This document shows positions 55,529 to 64,000 of a DNA stretch of 64,000 bases, in pieces; position 1 is the stretch's first letter; every line of letters begins with the position of its first letter. The translations under genes and the position numbers were made by a program. The stretch comes from Ottowia sp. SB7-C50 (lineage in GTDB: Bacteria; Pseudomonadota; Gammaproteobacteria; Burkholderiales; Burkholderiaceae_C): NCBI RefSeq assembly GCF_033110285.1, contig NZ_CP136995.1:2108001-2172000 (forward strand), read 5' to 3'. The notes beneath the pieces are model-generated. The model was not told the origin of the DNA. It saw only the letters and a list, made by a program, of their open reading frames with translations, and did no database searches.

Positions 55529-55948
55529 TTACAGGATCTCGAATGCCTGGCCATCGGGCAGGCGGTAGCGCGAAAAGTCCCGCCGATCCATCGTCATGAT
55601 GCGCGTGACGCCGGTGTCCGCCGCCAACTGGTACAGCGAGGCATCGGCCAGGTCCATCTCAGTGCGCGGGCGCTCGGTGTAGCGCTGCATGACGGGCACG
55701 AAGTCCAGCAAGGCGGCCTGGTCGAACGGAAACACCGACACGGCGCCGCGACCCAGCCAGTTGAGCAAGGCAAAGCGGTTGGGCGGCGGCACCAGATAAG
55801 TCGCCTCCGCCACGCAGGCCCAGGTGGTCCACAGCGTCCAGTTCTCCAGCGCGGCCAGCGCCAGCAGATCCTGATAACGCGAACCTTCGGGCTCATTCGT
55901 GCCGAAGGCTGCCACCATGGCGCTGGCATCAATCAGCGCGGAGGCCAT
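55529..55948 (-). CDS. PIN-domain toxin (VapC-like)
   Basis: 139 residues. PIN acidic residues: Asp in LIDASAMVAAFG, Glu in CVAEATYL, Asp in EMDLADASLYQLAAD and RIMTMDRRDFSRYR. VapC toxins cleave RNA. It overlaps its antitoxin by 20 bp. It lies between meaB and the antitoxin. Confidence 0.88.
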   Translation of the reverse strand: MASALIDASAMVAAFGTNEPEGSRYQDLLALAALENWTLWTTWACVAEATYLVPPPNRFALLNWLGRGAVSVFPFDQAALLDFVPVMQRYTERPRTEMDLADASLYQLAADTGVTRIMTMDRRDFSRYRLPDGQAFEIL

Positions 55949-56222
55949 GCTTGGCTCTGAGCTTGGCGATCAGGTCGGCGCGCGATCGTTCGGTGTCGTA
56001 GGCTATCTGATGCTCGGCGACAAAGGCCTCGGACAGCGCCGCGCTGTGTGGGTCTTGCGCCATTTCGGCTTTGGCCTGCAGCATCAGTTCATACGGATTC
56101 CTGCGTCCCAGCGCGCGCTCCACCGCTTCAATGATGAATTGCGATTTGGTCACGCCCTTTCGCTGGGCGGCCAACTCCAGCTCCTTCTCCAGCAAAGGGC
56201 TCATGCGAACAGAAACAGCCAT
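55929..56222 (-). CDS. Ribbon-helix-helix-type antitoxin
   Basis: 97 residues. N-terminal VSVRMSPLLEKELELAAQRK is followed by KGVTKSQFIIEAVERALG, which matches the ribbon-helix-helix DNA-binding pattern of antitoxins. C-terminal part would bind the PIN toxin. ATG at 56222 has GGAG upstream. A 17-bp palindrome sits in its promoter. Confidence 0.85.
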   Translation of the reverse strand: MAVSVRMSPLLEKELELAAQRKGVTKSQFIIEAVERALGRRNPYELMLQAKAEMAQDPHSAALSEAFVAEHQIAYDTERSRADLIAKLRAKHGLRAD

Positions 56223-56239
56223 GGCACACTCCAATTGAA

Positions 56240-56256
56240 ATACCGTATTACTGTAT
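56240..56256. promoter_or_regulatory. Palindromic operator for the PIN/RHH pair
   Basis: ATACCGTATTACTGTAT has the symmetric form ATACnGTAnTACnGTAT. It lies 17 bp upstream of the antitoxin ATG and 8 bp after the mutase stop, so it may double as the start of an independent transcript for the pair. Confidence 0.65.
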
Positions 56257-56263
56257 CACAATC

Positions 56264-58420
56264 TCAGCTTTTTGCCTTCCTGATCTGCTCCAGCACATCC
56301 TTCGCGCTGGCCGGAATCGGCGTGCCCGGCCCGTAAATGCCCTTGACGCCTGCCTCGTACAGAAAGTCGTAGTCCTGGCGCGGGATGACGCCGCCGACGA
56401 ATACGATGATGTCGTCGGCGCCCTGCTCTTTCAGCGCTTTCAGAATGGCCGGCACCAGCGTCTTGTGGCCGGCAGCCAGCGTGCTGACGCCGACCGCGTG
56501 CACGTCGTTCTCGACGGCCTGGCGCGCGCATTCTTCGGGCGTCTGGAACAGGCTGCCGATGTCCACGTCAAACCCCAGGTCGGCAAACGCCGTGGCCACC
56601 ACCTTGGCGCCGCGGTCGTGGCCGTCCTGGCCCAGCTTGGCGATCATCACGCGCGGGCGGCGGCCTTCTTCGTCGGCGAAGTCGGCGATTTCTTTCTTGA
56701 GCTTGTCCCAGCCTTCGGCCGAGTCGTAGGCGGCTGCGTACACACCGGTCACCTTTTGCGTGTCGGCGCGGTGGCGCCCAAAGACTTTTTCCATCGCATC
56801 GCTGATTTCGCCCACCGTGGCGCGGGCGCGAATCGCCTTCACGGCGGCGTCGAGCAGGTTGCCTTGCCCGCTATCCGCTATCTTTGTAATAGCTTCAAGC
56901 GCTCGCTGCACCTGCGCTGCGTCCCGTTTTTTCTTGATATCGTTCAGGCGCGCGATCTGCGATTCGCGCACCTTCACGTTGTCCACCTCCAGAATTTCGA
57001 TGGCGTCTTCTTTCGCTAGCTTGTACTTGTTGACGCCGACGATCACGTCCTTGCCGCTGTCAATGCGCGCCTGCTTTTCGGCAGCCGCGGCTTCGATCTT
57101 GAGCTTGGCCCAGCCCGAATCCACCGCCTTGGTCATGCCGCCCATGGCATCGACTTCTTCGATGATGGCCCACGCAGCATCGGCCATGTCCTGCGTCAGC
57201 TTTTCCATCATGTAGCTGCCGGCCCACGGGTCGACCACGTTGGTGATGTGCGTCTCTTCCTGGATGATGAGCTGCGTGTTGCGCGCGATGCGGGCGCTGA
57301 ATTCGGTGGGCAGCGCAATGGCCTCGTCAAAGCTGTTGGTGTGCAGGCTTTGCGTGCCGCCGAATACGGCCGCCATCGCTTCGATGGTGGTGCGCACCAC
57401 GTTGTTGTAGGGGTCCTGCTCGGTCAGCGACCAGCCGCTGGTCTGCGAATGCGTGCGCAGCATCAGGGACTTCGGGTTCTTCGGGTTGAATTCCTTCATG
57501 ATCCGGCACCACAAGAGGCGCGCGGCGCGCATCTTGGCGATTTCCAGATAGAAGTTCATGCCCACGGCCCAGAAGAAGGACAGGCGCCCTGCGAACTCGT
57601 CCACGTCCATGCCCTTGGCCAGGGCCGTCTTCACGTACTCCTTGCCGTCGGCCAGCGTGAACGCCATCTCCAGCGCCTGGTTGGCGCCGGCTTCCTGCAT
57701 GTGGTAGCCGCTGATGCTGATCGAGTTGAACTTCGGCATGTTCTTGGCCGTGTACTCGATGATGTCGCCAATGATCTTCATCGACGGCTCGGGCGGGTAG
57801 ATGTAGGTGTTGCGAACCATGAACTCCTTGAGGATGTCGTTCTGGATCGTGCCCGCCAGCTTGTCCTGGCTCACGCCCTGCTCCTCCGCCGCCACGATGT
57901 AGCCAGCCAGGATGGGCAGTACCGCGCCGTTCATCGTCATCGACACGCTCACCTTGTCGAGCGGAATGCCGTCGAACAGGATCTTCATGTCCTCCACGCT
58001 GTCGATGGCCACCCCGGCCTTGCCCACGTCGCCCGTCACGCGCGGGTGGTCGCTGTCGTAGCCCCGGTGCGTGGCCAGGTCGAACGCCACGGACACGCCC
58101 TGCCCACCGGCAGCCAGCGCCTTGCGGTAGAAGGCGTTGGATTCCTCCGCAGTGGAAAAGCCGGCGTATTGGCGGATCGTCCACGGCCGCACCGCGTACA
58201 TCGTCGCCTGTGGGCCGCGCAAAAAGGGCTCAAAGCCCGGCAGCGTGTTGGCGTAGGGCAGGTTCGCCGTGTCTTCCGCCGTGTACAGCGGCTTGACGGT
58301 GATACCGTCGGGCGTCAGCCAGCCCAGTGCGTCCACGTTGCCGCCGGGGGCGGATTTCTGCGCCGCCTTTTGCCAGTCGGCCAGCGTGGCGGGTTTGAAT
58401 TCGGACGACGAATGGCTCAT
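56264..58420 (-). CDS. mcmA: Methylmalonyl-CoA mutase
   Basis: 718 residues, a single-chain mutase with the substrate domain ([40 protein letters not shown] type sequence) and the C-terminal cobalamin domain with the DxHxxG motif in [18 protein letters not shown]. Converts methylmalonyl-CoA to succinyl-CoA. It completes the propionate pathway with pccA, pccB and meaB. Region 56870-56915 holds an AT-rich patch like the dispersed repeat. Transcribed away from the GntR gene. Confidence 0.96.
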   Translation of the reverse strand: MSHSSSEFKPATLADWQKAAQKSAPGGNVDALGWLTPDGITVKPLYTAEDTANLPYANTLPGFEPFLRGPQATMYAVRPWTIRQYAGFSTAEESNAFYRKALAAGGQGVSVAFDLATHRGYDSDHPRVTGDVGKAGVAIDSVEDMKILFDGIPLDKVSVSMTMNGAVLPILAGYIVAAEEQGVSQDKLAGTIQNDILKEFMVRNTYIYPPEPSMKIIGDIIEYTAKNMPKFNSISISGYHMQEAGANQALEMAFTLADGKEYVKTALAKGMDVDEFAGRLSFFWAVGMNFYLEIAKMRAARLLWCRIMKEFNPKNPKSLMLRTHSQTSGWSLTEQDPYNNVVRTTIEAMAAVFGGTQSLHTNSFDEAIALPTEFSARIARNTQLIIQEETHITNVVDPWAGSYMMEKLTQDMADAAWAIIEEVDAMGGMTKAVDSGWAKLKIEAAAAEKQARIDSGKDVIVGVNKYKLAKEDAIEILEVDNVKVRESQIARLNDIKKKRDAAQVQRALEAITKIADSGQGNLLDAAVKAIRARATVGEISDAMEKVFGRHRADTQKVTGVYAAAYDSAEGWDKLKKEIADFADEEGRRPRVMIAKLGQDGHDRGAKVVATAFADLGFDVDIGSLFQTPEECARQAVENDVHAVGVSTLAAGHKTLVPAILKALKEQGADDIIVFVGGVIPRQDYDFLYEAGVKGIYGPGTPIPASAKDVLEQIRKAKS

Positions 58421-58565
58421 GGTGTTCGACTCTCGATGACGATCGGCAGAAAAAATCGGCTTGAACAGGGCGCCTGCGCCCGGCAGGCCACCGCAGCAGG
58501 GCGGGTGCGGGCCGCGCGTGGCTGCTGACCCACGCCAGCGTTGGCCACCCGCCCTTGTTTTCCGT

Positions 58566-58576
58566 AATTATTAATT
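58566..58576. promoter_or_regulatory. Possible GntR operator in the mutase/GntR divergent region
   Basis: AATTATTAATT is a perfect 11-bp palindrome in an otherwise GC-rich spacer of about 200 bp. It is 48 bp from the gntR start. Consistent with autorepression and control of the mutase by the neighbour, but no site is known for this regulator. Confidence 0.45.
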
Positions 58577-58623
58577 CAAAATCCCCGGCCAAGCTTACAA
58601 TGCGCCAGAAATTTTTGACCCGC

Positions 58624-59259
58624 ATGACCACGGCCCGACTTGCCCCTCGCGCACTTTACGAAGAAGTGGCTGAGCGCTTGCGCCAGCGCATCTTCGCCGG
58701 TGAACTGGCGGCGGGCGACTGGATCGACGAGTTGCGCATTGCCGAGCAGATGGGCATCAGCCGCACGCCGCTGCGCGAAGCGCTGAAAGTGCTGGCTGCC
58801 GAAGGGCTGGTGACCATGAAGGTGCGGCGCGGCGCCTACGTGACCCAGACATCGCCCAAGGACCTGGCCGACGTGTACCACCTGCTGGCCCTGCTCGAAA
58901 CCGATGCCGCCAGCGCCGTCGCCGGCCGCGCCAGCGATGCCGAACTGGCCGAACTGGCGGCGCTGCATCAAGACCTGGAAACCGCCCTGCCCGACACGGC
59001 GCGCTTCTTTGCGCTCAACGAAGCCTTCCATCTGCGCCTGCTGGAACTGGCCGACAACCACTGGCGCCTGCAGATGGTGCAGGACCTGCGCAAGGTGATG
59101 AAGCTGCATCGCCAGCATTCGCTGCAGAAGGCCGGGCGCCCCGCGCAATCGCTGGCCGAACACCGCGCGCTGATGGCGGCACTGACCGCGCGCGACGCCG
59201 TCGGCGCGGCGGCCTGCATGCGCGTGCACATGCAGGGCGGCCTGGACGCGGCCAGCTGA
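58624..59259 (+). CDS. GntR-family (FadR-type) transcription regulator
   Basis: 211 residues. Winged helix with LRQRIFAGELAAGDWIDELR, the recognition region EQMGISRTPLREALKVLAAE and GLVTMKVRRGAYV, followed by an FCD helical domain (LLALLETDAASAVAGRASDA, ALNEAFHLRLLELADNHWRL). FCD proteins bind small carboxylates. Divergent from the mutase, so likely the pathway regulator; the effector is not known. The open frame extends 69 bp upstream but the ATG at 58624 fits best. Confidence 0.9.
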   Translation: MTTARLAPRALYEEVAERLRQRIFAGELAAGDWIDELRIAEQMGISRTPLREALKVLAAEGLVTMKVRRGAYVTQTSPKDLADVYHLLALLETDAASAVAGRASDAELAELAALHQDLETALPDTARFFALNEAFHLRLLELADNHWRLQMVQDLRKVMKLHRQHSLQKAGRPAQSLAEHRALMAALTARDAVGAAACMRVHMQGGLDAAS

Positions 59260-59376
59260 CCCCCCGCGGCGGCGCACCACACGCCGCATCGACCGGCCCG
59301 CGCCCGCCAGCGCGTGGCGCAATGGCTATAGTATTGGTAGCTTGCCTCGCAGTCCCCACGTGCGCTCGCTGACCTT

Positions 59377-60234
59377 ATGACTCCTATTTCACGTTCTTCG
59401 CCCACCCGTCGCTGCGTGCTGATCGCCGGCGGCGCGCTGGCCGGCCTGAGCGCGCCCTGGGCCGCACGGGCCGCCACCGACGCCGCCTGGCCGCGCCACG
59501 CCGTGGTGCCGGGCGGCGTGGCCCGCATCGACCTGGGCCCCGCCGCCACGCGGCCACGGGCTTTCGCCGACGACGCGCCGCTGCTGGTGGTGGGCGACCC
59601 CATCGTCTGGACGGCGCTGGTCGGCATTCCGCTGTCGGCCACGCCGGGCACGGCGCACATCCGCGTGGCCGCGCCCGATGGTGAGCGCCTGCTGGACTAC
59701 ACCGTGACGCCCAAGCGCTACACCGAGCAGCACCTGAAGGTGTCGCCCCGCACCGTCGACCTGTCGCCCGAGGACCTGGCGCGGCACGAGCGCGAGCGCG
59801 TGCACCAGCAAGGCGTCATTGCCACCTTCAGCGCGCCGCCCGCGGGTGACCTGAAGATGCGCGTGCCCTGCCCCGGGCGGCGCTCCAGTTCGTTCGGGCT
59901 GCGGCGCTTCTTCAACGGACAGCCGCGCAACCCGCACAGCGGCATGGACATTGCCGCGCCCACGGGCACGCCGGTGGTCGCGCCGCTGGCCGCCACCGTC
60001 ATCGACACGGGCGACTACTTCTTCAACGGCCAGACGGTGTGGCTGGACCATGGCGGCGGCCTGCTGTCGATGATGTGCCACCTGAGCCGCATCGACGTGA
60101 AGGCTGGCGACCGCCTAGCCGCCGGGCAGCGGCTGGGCGCCGTGGGCGCCACGGGCCGCGTGACCGGCCCGCACCTGCACTGGACGGTCAGCCTCAACCG
60201 CGCCTCGGTCGATCCGGCGCTGTTCATCGATTAG
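59377..60234 (+). CDS. M23-family metallopeptidase, exported
   Basis: 285 residues. Signal sequence with a Tat-like RR (SSPTRRCVLIAGGALAGLSA) and cleavage after ARAA. The LytM/M23 domain has NPHSGMDIAAPTGTPVVAPL (HxxxD) and VTGPHLHWTVSLNR (HxH). Expected to cut peptidoglycan cross-links or be an EnvC/NlpD-like factor. Followed after 90 bp by the formylglycine-enzyme-like gene. Confidence 0.9.
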   Translation: MTPISRSSPTRRCVLIAGGALAGLSAPWAARAATDAAWPRHAVVPGGVARIDLGPAATRPRAFADDAPLLVVGDPIVWTALVGIPLSATPGTAHIRVAAPDGERLLDYTVTPKRYTEQHLKVSPRTVDLSPEDLARHERERVHQQGVIATFSAPPAGDLKMRVPCPGRRSSSFGLRRFFNGQPRNPHSGMDIAAPTGTPVVAPLAATVIDTGDYFFNGQTVWLDHGGGLLSMMCHLSRIDVKAGDRLAAGQRLGAVGATGRVTGPHLHWTVSLNRASVDPALFID

Positions 60235-60324
60235 GGCCGGTGCTGGCCCACCTTGCCGGATCGCCGCCACCCCGTGCTTGTCCGCGTTGACATCGCCCGG
60301 CGCCGCTGCGAGCATCGCCCCGTC

Positions 60325-61383
60325 ATGCCTCAATCCACTACCTCGCTGTCGCCGCTGCGGCGCGCCCTTTCCGTCTCGTCGCTGCTGCTGGCCGCCACAC
60401 TGGCCGGTTGCGCATCGCCACCGCCCGTGCTGGCCCCGCCGGTGCGCGCCAGCGTCCGCCCCGACCAGCCCTTTACCGACAGCGTTGGCATCCGCTTTGT
60501 GCGCATCCCGGCCGGTGAATTCATGATGGGCAGCGACGAGTCGCCGCAAGCGCTGGCCAAGTCCTTTCCGCATGCCGACCCCAAGCGCCTGACCGACCTG
60601 GCCGACGAGCGTCCGGTGCACCGCGTGCGCATCACGCGCGACTTCTGGATGGGCGCGCACGAGGTCACGGTGGGGCAGTTCCGCCAGTTCGTGCAGGCCT
60701 CGGGCTACGTACCCGAATCGATCCGCGACGGCACCGGCGCCTACGGCTTCAACGCCAACTACGACCCCTCGCGGACCGAACGCGGCGACCTGTTCGAAGG
60801 GCGCGATGTGCGCTATTCGTGGCTGAACACCGGCTTTGCGCAGACCGACCGCCACCCGGTGGTCAACGTCACCTGGAACGACGCCGTGGCCATGGCGGCC
60901 TGGCTGAGCCAGAAGGAAGGCGCGGTCTACCGCCTGCCCACCGAGGCCGAGTGGGAATACGCCGCGCGTGGCGGCTCGCGCACGCGCTACCCGGCAGGCG
61001 ATCACCCCGACGTGCTGCTCAAGACCGCCAACACCTTCGACCGCGAAACCGCACTGCGCTGGCCGCGCTGGCGCGAGCAGGCCGGCCACGGCACCGACGG
61101 CTACCCCTTCACCGCGCCGGTGGGCAGCTACCAGCCCAATGCGTTCGGCCTGTACGACATGATCGGCAACGCCTGGGAATGGTGCGCCGACTGGTATGGC
61201 GAGGACTACTACGCCCGCTCACCCATCGATGACCCGCGTGGCCCCGCCGACGGCAACGCGCGCGTGCGCCGTGGCGGCTCCTGACACAGCTGGCCGCTGT
61301 ATTCGCGCGTGGCCTTCCGCAACTGGAACACGCCGGAGACACGCTACGTGCTGGTGGGCTTCCGTCTGGTGCGCGAAAAATGA
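60325..61383 (+). pseudogene. Formylglycine-generating-enzyme-like lipoprotein, in-frame TGA at a conserved Trp
   Basis: A lipoprotein signal (SVSSLLLAATLAGC) leads into a SUMF1/FGE fold (FVRIPAGEFMMGSDESPQAL, HEVTVGQFRQFVQASGYVPE, LPTEAEWEYAARGGSRTRYP and AFGLYDMIGNAWEWCADWYG). The frame reads RRGGS then TGA (61282-61284). Past it the same frame continues HSWPLYSRVAFRNWNTPETR and VGFRLVREK to the TGA at 61381. In relatives the codon after GGS is Trp, so one G-to-A change explains the break. The intact fold suggests a recent change or an error. Product to 61284 would lack the last core strand. Confidence 0.85.
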
Positions 61384-61601
61384 CGCTCCCTGAGGCGCTG
61401 CGCGGCTGCCCTTGTGGAGGACAGCACTGGTAGCCCAACCACGGCGTTCTCGCAGGAACTGGTTCGCGGCCAATTGGCTTGACTGTGGGCTATGGCACCC
61501 CGTTACCACCAAGCGGGTCACTCATCGCAGGCGCACCGCCCCTGGTGCGGCGGAGGGCCGTCATCCGCCACCTGCCGCGCTTCATATCAACCGGATCAAT
61601 A

Positions 61602-61607
61602 TATAAT
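61602..61607 (+). promoter_or_regulatory. -10 box of the rpsT promoter
   Basis: A perfect TATAAT in the 270-bp spacer, 47 bp upstream of the ATG. No clear -35 at 17 bp; TTCATA at 61581 is poorly spaced. The remainder of the spacer (61384-61600) shows no gene; its first 30 bp match the repeat at 26930-27043. Confidence 0.65.
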
Positions 61608-61654
61608 CGAAGGTTTTGCCGACAACATCCACAAACCATTAAAGGAATACTTCC

Positions 61655-61963
61655 ATGGCCGCTGGTAAGCCCAAGAAGAAGAACCCCCGCCTGGCATCGG
61701 GCCGCAAACGCGCCCGCCAGAACGTCAAACTCAACGCTGCGAACACCTCGCTGCGCTCCAAATACCGCACGTCGGTGAAGAACGTCGAAAAAGCCGTTCT
61801 GGCCGGCGACGTCGAGAAGGCCAAGAGCGCCTTCGCGGTGATGCAGTCGGTGGTCGACTCGGTCGCCGACAAGGGCATCTTCCACAAAAACAAGGCCGCT
61901 CGCGACAAGAGCCGCCTGTCGGCCAAGGTCAAGACCCTGGCCACCCAGCCCGCCGCCGCCTGA
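61655..61963 (+). CDS. rpsT: Small ribosomal subunit protein bS20
   Basis: 102 residues: [20 protein letters not shown] then [40 protein letters not shown] and [20 protein letters not shown]. Full-length S20. An AAAGGAA site precedes the ATG. A strong terminator lies 88 bp downstream. Confidence 0.97.
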   Translation: MAAGKPKKKNPRLASGRKRARQNVKLNAANTSLRSKYRTSVKNVEKAVLAGDVEKAKSAFAVMQSVVDSVADKGIFHKNKAARDKSRLSAKVKTLATQPAAA

Positions 61964-62050
61964 CGGATTTCAGGCAAACAGCCCGGTCGGGGCATGCAGC
62001 CATGCAATGCCCCACCGCCGTTTGAATCGGGTGCGCTGTCGGCAAAAAGC

Positions 62051-62076
62051 AAAAACCGCCTTCGGGCGGTTTTTTG
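62051..62076 (+). terminator. Rho-independent terminator of rpsT
   Basis: AAAAACCGCC-TTCG-GGCGGTTTTTT: a UUCG tetraloop hairpin with a T6 run. The A-rich left side makes it symmetric, so it can also stop the opposing DUF3579 transcript. Confidence 0.95.
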
Positions 62077-62112
62077 TTGGCGTTGTTCCGTGGGCGAGGC
62101 GCCGCCGGCGAC

Positions 62113-62430
62113 TCAGGGGCGGTCTGGTATCAGGCAGGCCTCGATGACCTGCAGTTCGTTGTCGGCCGCAAAACCCATCACGAAGTCCCAGGCCATGGGT
62201 TCGTGGTCCTTCAGGGCGCGGTGCACCACCACGGCCTTGACGCCGTCCAGCGTGGTTGGCACGCACCAGGGTGAATAGCTGATGTGCCCACCCGGCCCCT
62301 TGGCGCCGCCGGGGCGGAACTGCGCCATCACCCCCGCCAGGCGCTCGGCCCAGTCGCTGGGGCGGAAGGTGCGGCCGTCGCGCGTGATGCCGCGGATGAA
62401 GATCTCGTTACTGGTGGGTGTGGGCGTCAT
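62113..62430 (-). CDS. DUF3579 protein
   Basis: 105 residues: EIFIRGITRDGRTFRPSDWA, ERLAGVMAQFRPGGAKGPGG, HISYSPWCVPTTLDGVKAVV and VHRALKDHEPMAWDFVMGFA. This is the DUF3579 pattern, found between rpsT and argD in Burkholderiales. Function unknown. It faces away from argD. Confidence 0.9.
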   Translation of the reverse strand: MTPTPTSNEIFIRGITRDGRTFRPSDWAERLAGVMAQFRPGGAKGPGGHISYSPWCVPTTLDGVKAVVVHRALKDHEPMAWDFVMGFAADNELQVIEACLIPDRP

Positions 62431-62487
62431 CGTTTCCTGACACCGCCGGGCACGCTTGTGGCATGTTGCGGTGCAACGAAAATTGTA

Positions 62488-62499
62488 TCTTATATAAGA
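62488..62499. promoter_or_regulatory. Palindrome in the DUF3579/argD divergent region
   Basis: TCTTATATAAGA is a perfect 12-bp palindrome; GTTGC-GGT-GCAAC (62465-62477) is a second one 10 bp away. Both are in the 204-bp spacer. The AT-rich one could be an operator or part of two back-to-back promoters. Confidence 0.45.
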
Positions 62500-62634
62500 C
62501 TGAATCCAGCCCCGCAGCGCACGCATTGCAGTGATGCGAAGCTGGCAACAAAGCCGCCGGAGCGGCGACCTAGAATGCGGCTTCAGCGGGCCTGTGGGCC
62601 CGATTCTTATTGTTCACGCATCAAGGAGCCGCCC

Positions 62635-63831
62635 GTGACCGCGCACATCGAAGCCGCCTCGCCCCACACCATGAACACCTACGCCCGCCTGCCGATGGCG
62701 GTCGATCATGGCCAGGGCTGCCGCGTGTTCGACGTCAACGGCAAGAGCTACCTGGACGGCCTGGGCGGCATTGCCGTGAACACGCTGGGCCACAACCACC
62801 CGAAGCTGGTGCCGGCGCTGCAGGACCAGATCGGCAAGATCATCCACAGCAGCAACTACTACCACGTGCCCAACGCCGAGGTGCTGGCCAAGAAGCTGAC
62901 CGAGCTCTCGGGCCTGACCAACGTGTTCTTCTGCTGCACCGGGCTGGAGGCCAACGAGGCGGCGCTCAAGCTGGCGCGCAAGTTCGGCCACGACAAGGGC
63001 ATCGCCAACCCGCAGATCGTGGTGTACGAAAAGGCCTTCCACGGCCGCAGCATCGCCACGCTCAGCGCTACCGGCAACCCCAAGATCCAGAAAGGCTTCG
63101 AGCCGCTGGTCGAAGGCTTCATCCGCGTGCCGATGAACGACATCGAGGCGCTGAAGAAGGCCACCGAGGGCAACCCCAACGTGGTGGCCGTGTTCTTCGA
63201 AACCATCCAGGGCGAAGGCGGCATCAACCCCATGCGCATCGACTACCTGCAGCAGCTGCGCCAGCTGTGCGACGAACGCGACTGGCTGATGATGATCGAC
63301 GAGGTGCAGTGCGGCATGGGCCGCACCGGCAAGTGGTTTGCGCACCAGTGGGCGGGCATCAAGCCGGACGTGATGCCGCTGGCCAAGGGCCTGGGTTCGG
63401 GCATGCCGATCGGCGCCGTGGTGGCGGGGCCGAAGGCGGCCAACATCTTCCAGCCCGGCAACCACGGCACCACCTTTGGCGGCAACCCGCTGGCCATGCG
63501 CGCGGGGGTCGAGACCATCCGCATCATGGAAGAAGAAGGCCTGCTGGACAACGCCGCCAAGGTGGGCGCGCACCTGAAGACCGCGCTGCAGAAGGCGCTG
63601 GCCGGCAACCCCGGCGTGAAGGAAGTGCGCGGCCAGGGCCTGATGATTGGCATCGAGCTGACCAAGCCGTGCGGCGTGCTGGCGCAGCGTGCGCTGGACG
63701 CCGGCCTGCTGCTGAGCGTGACCGCCGACAGCGTGGTCCGCCTGGTGCCGCCGCTGATCCTGACCGAGGCCGAGGCGGACGAGATGGTGGGCATCCTGGT
63801 GCCGCTGATCGAGGCCTTCCTGAAAGAATGA
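62635..63831 (+). CDS. argD: Acetylornithine aminotransferase
   Basis: 398 residues. PLP-dependent class III: FDVNGKSYLDGLGGIAVNTL, HNHPKLVPALQDQIGKIIHS, EANEAALKLARKFGH, YEKAFHGRSIATLSATGNPK, MIDEVQCGMGRTGKWFAHQ and PLAKGLGSGMPIGAVVAG (PLP Lys). GTG start with AAGGAG at 62623-62628. Overlaps a two-gene arginine cluster with argF, 1 bp apart. Confidence 0.95.
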   Translation: MTAHIEAASPHTMNTYARLPMAVDHGQGCRVFDVNGKSYLDGLGGIAVNTLGHNHPKLVPALQDQIGKIIHSSNYYHVPNAEVLAKKLTELSGLTNVFFCCTGLEANEAALKLARKFGHDKGIANPQIVVYEKAFHGRSIATLSATGNPKIQKGFEPLVEGFIRVPMNDIEALKKATEGNPNVVAVFFETIQGEGGINPMRIDYLQQLRQLCDERDWLMMIDEVQCGMGRTGKWFAHQWAGIKPDVMPLAKGLGSGMPIGAVVAGPKAANIFQPGNHGTTFGGNPLAMRAGVETIRIMEEEGLLDNAAKVGAHLKTALQKALAGNPGVKEVRGQGLMIGIELTKPCGVLAQRALDAGLLLSVTADSVVRLVPPLILTEAEADEMVGILVPLIEAFLKE

Positions 63832-63832
63832 A

Positions 63833-64000
63833 ATGAGCGCGCCCATCAAGCATTACCTGCAGTTTGCCGATTTCACGGCGGATGACTACGCCTACCTGTT
63901 CGCGCGCTCGGCCCTCATCAAGCGCAAGTTCAAGGCGTACGAGAAGCACCACACGCTGGGCGACCGCACGCTGGCCATGATCTTCGAGAAGGCCAGCACG
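63833..64000 (+). CDS. argF: Ornithine carbamoyltransferase, N-terminal part (cut by window end)
   Basis: 56 residues visible: MSAPIKHYLQFADFTADDYA, YLFARSALIKRKFKAYEKHH, GDRTLAMIFEKAST. The last part is the start of the carbamoyl-phosphate site (normally FEKASTRTR). Starts 1 bp after argD. Makes citrulline from ornithine. Confidence 0.95.
   Translation, partial: MSAPIKHYLQFADFTADDYAYLFARSALIKRKFKAYEKHHTLGDRTLAMIFEKAST

Overview
The window is about 66-68% GC and reads as a chromosomal segment of a betaproteobacterium in the order Burkholderiales, most likely family Comamonadaceae. The support is the lexA-controlled imuA-imuB-dnaE2 cassette, the rpsT / DUF3579 / argD / argF order, the glnA-ntrB-ntrC block, a PHA depolymerase with a Cys nucleophile, and many small repeats of a kind I associate with Comamonadaceae. 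I see no tRNA, rRNA, CRISPR array, prophage or replication origin. Gene density is high. The clearest mobile DNA is decayed IS debris at 2.7-3.3 kb and a short MITE-like element at 30.5 kb.

Layout. 0-3.3 kb: SirB1-like protein, murJ, IS3 and IS5 remnants. 3.3-9.7 kb: thpR and the mutagenic repair cassette imuA-imuB-dnaE2 (minus strand) behind a perfect LexA-type box; dnaE2 carries a 1-nt deletion near its start. 9.7-14.7 kb: ion channel, thyA, the E1 alpha and beta genes of a 2-oxoacid dehydrogenase, folA, DUF2945 and DUF488. 15-16.3 kb: an SDR and a membrane protein, then 800 bp with no gene. 17-22.9 kb: xthA and the nitrogen block ntrC-ntrB-DUF4124-glnA; glnA has a sigma-54 promoter and an NtrC-like site. 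22.9-28 kb: a CinA-like protein interrupted by two 87-bp repeats, EI24 protein, sterol desaturase, polysaccharide deacetylase, beta-propeller. 28-35.7 kb: hydrolase, Ig-like exported protein, rsuA, orn, a frameshifted M48 protease, phhB, rsgA. 35.7-38.3 kb: an MCE/MlaE lipid-transport operon with no ATPase gene.

38.5-45.6 kb: phaZ, an RnfB-like ferredoxin, and a tightly overlapped korC-korA-korB operon (2-oxoacid:ferredoxin/NAD(P) oxidoreductase). 45.8-50.7 kb: a phospholipase-D protein, VOC protein, pncA, a serine hydrolase, DUF167, and a Doc / AbrB toxin-antitoxin pair. 50.7-59.3 kb: the propionyl-CoA to succinyl-CoA pathway (pccA, pccB, meaB, methylmalonyl-CoA mutase) with a second toxin-antitoxin pair inside it and a divergent GntR regulator. 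59.4-64 kb: M23 peptidase, a formylglycine-enzyme-like lipoprotein with an in-frame TGA at a conserved Trp, rpsT, DUF3579, argD and the start of argF.

Two themes cut across the window. First, a 45-60 bp dispersed repeat (core ATAGCTGCTTGCGCTT plus a second AAGCGCTGGNGGCC arm) sits at the edges of at least nine genes; two copies appear to encode signal-peptide cores. Second, three genes are broken by a single-base change (dnaE2, the M48 protease and the formylglycine-enzyme-like gene), so either recent decay or residual sequence error should be considered.
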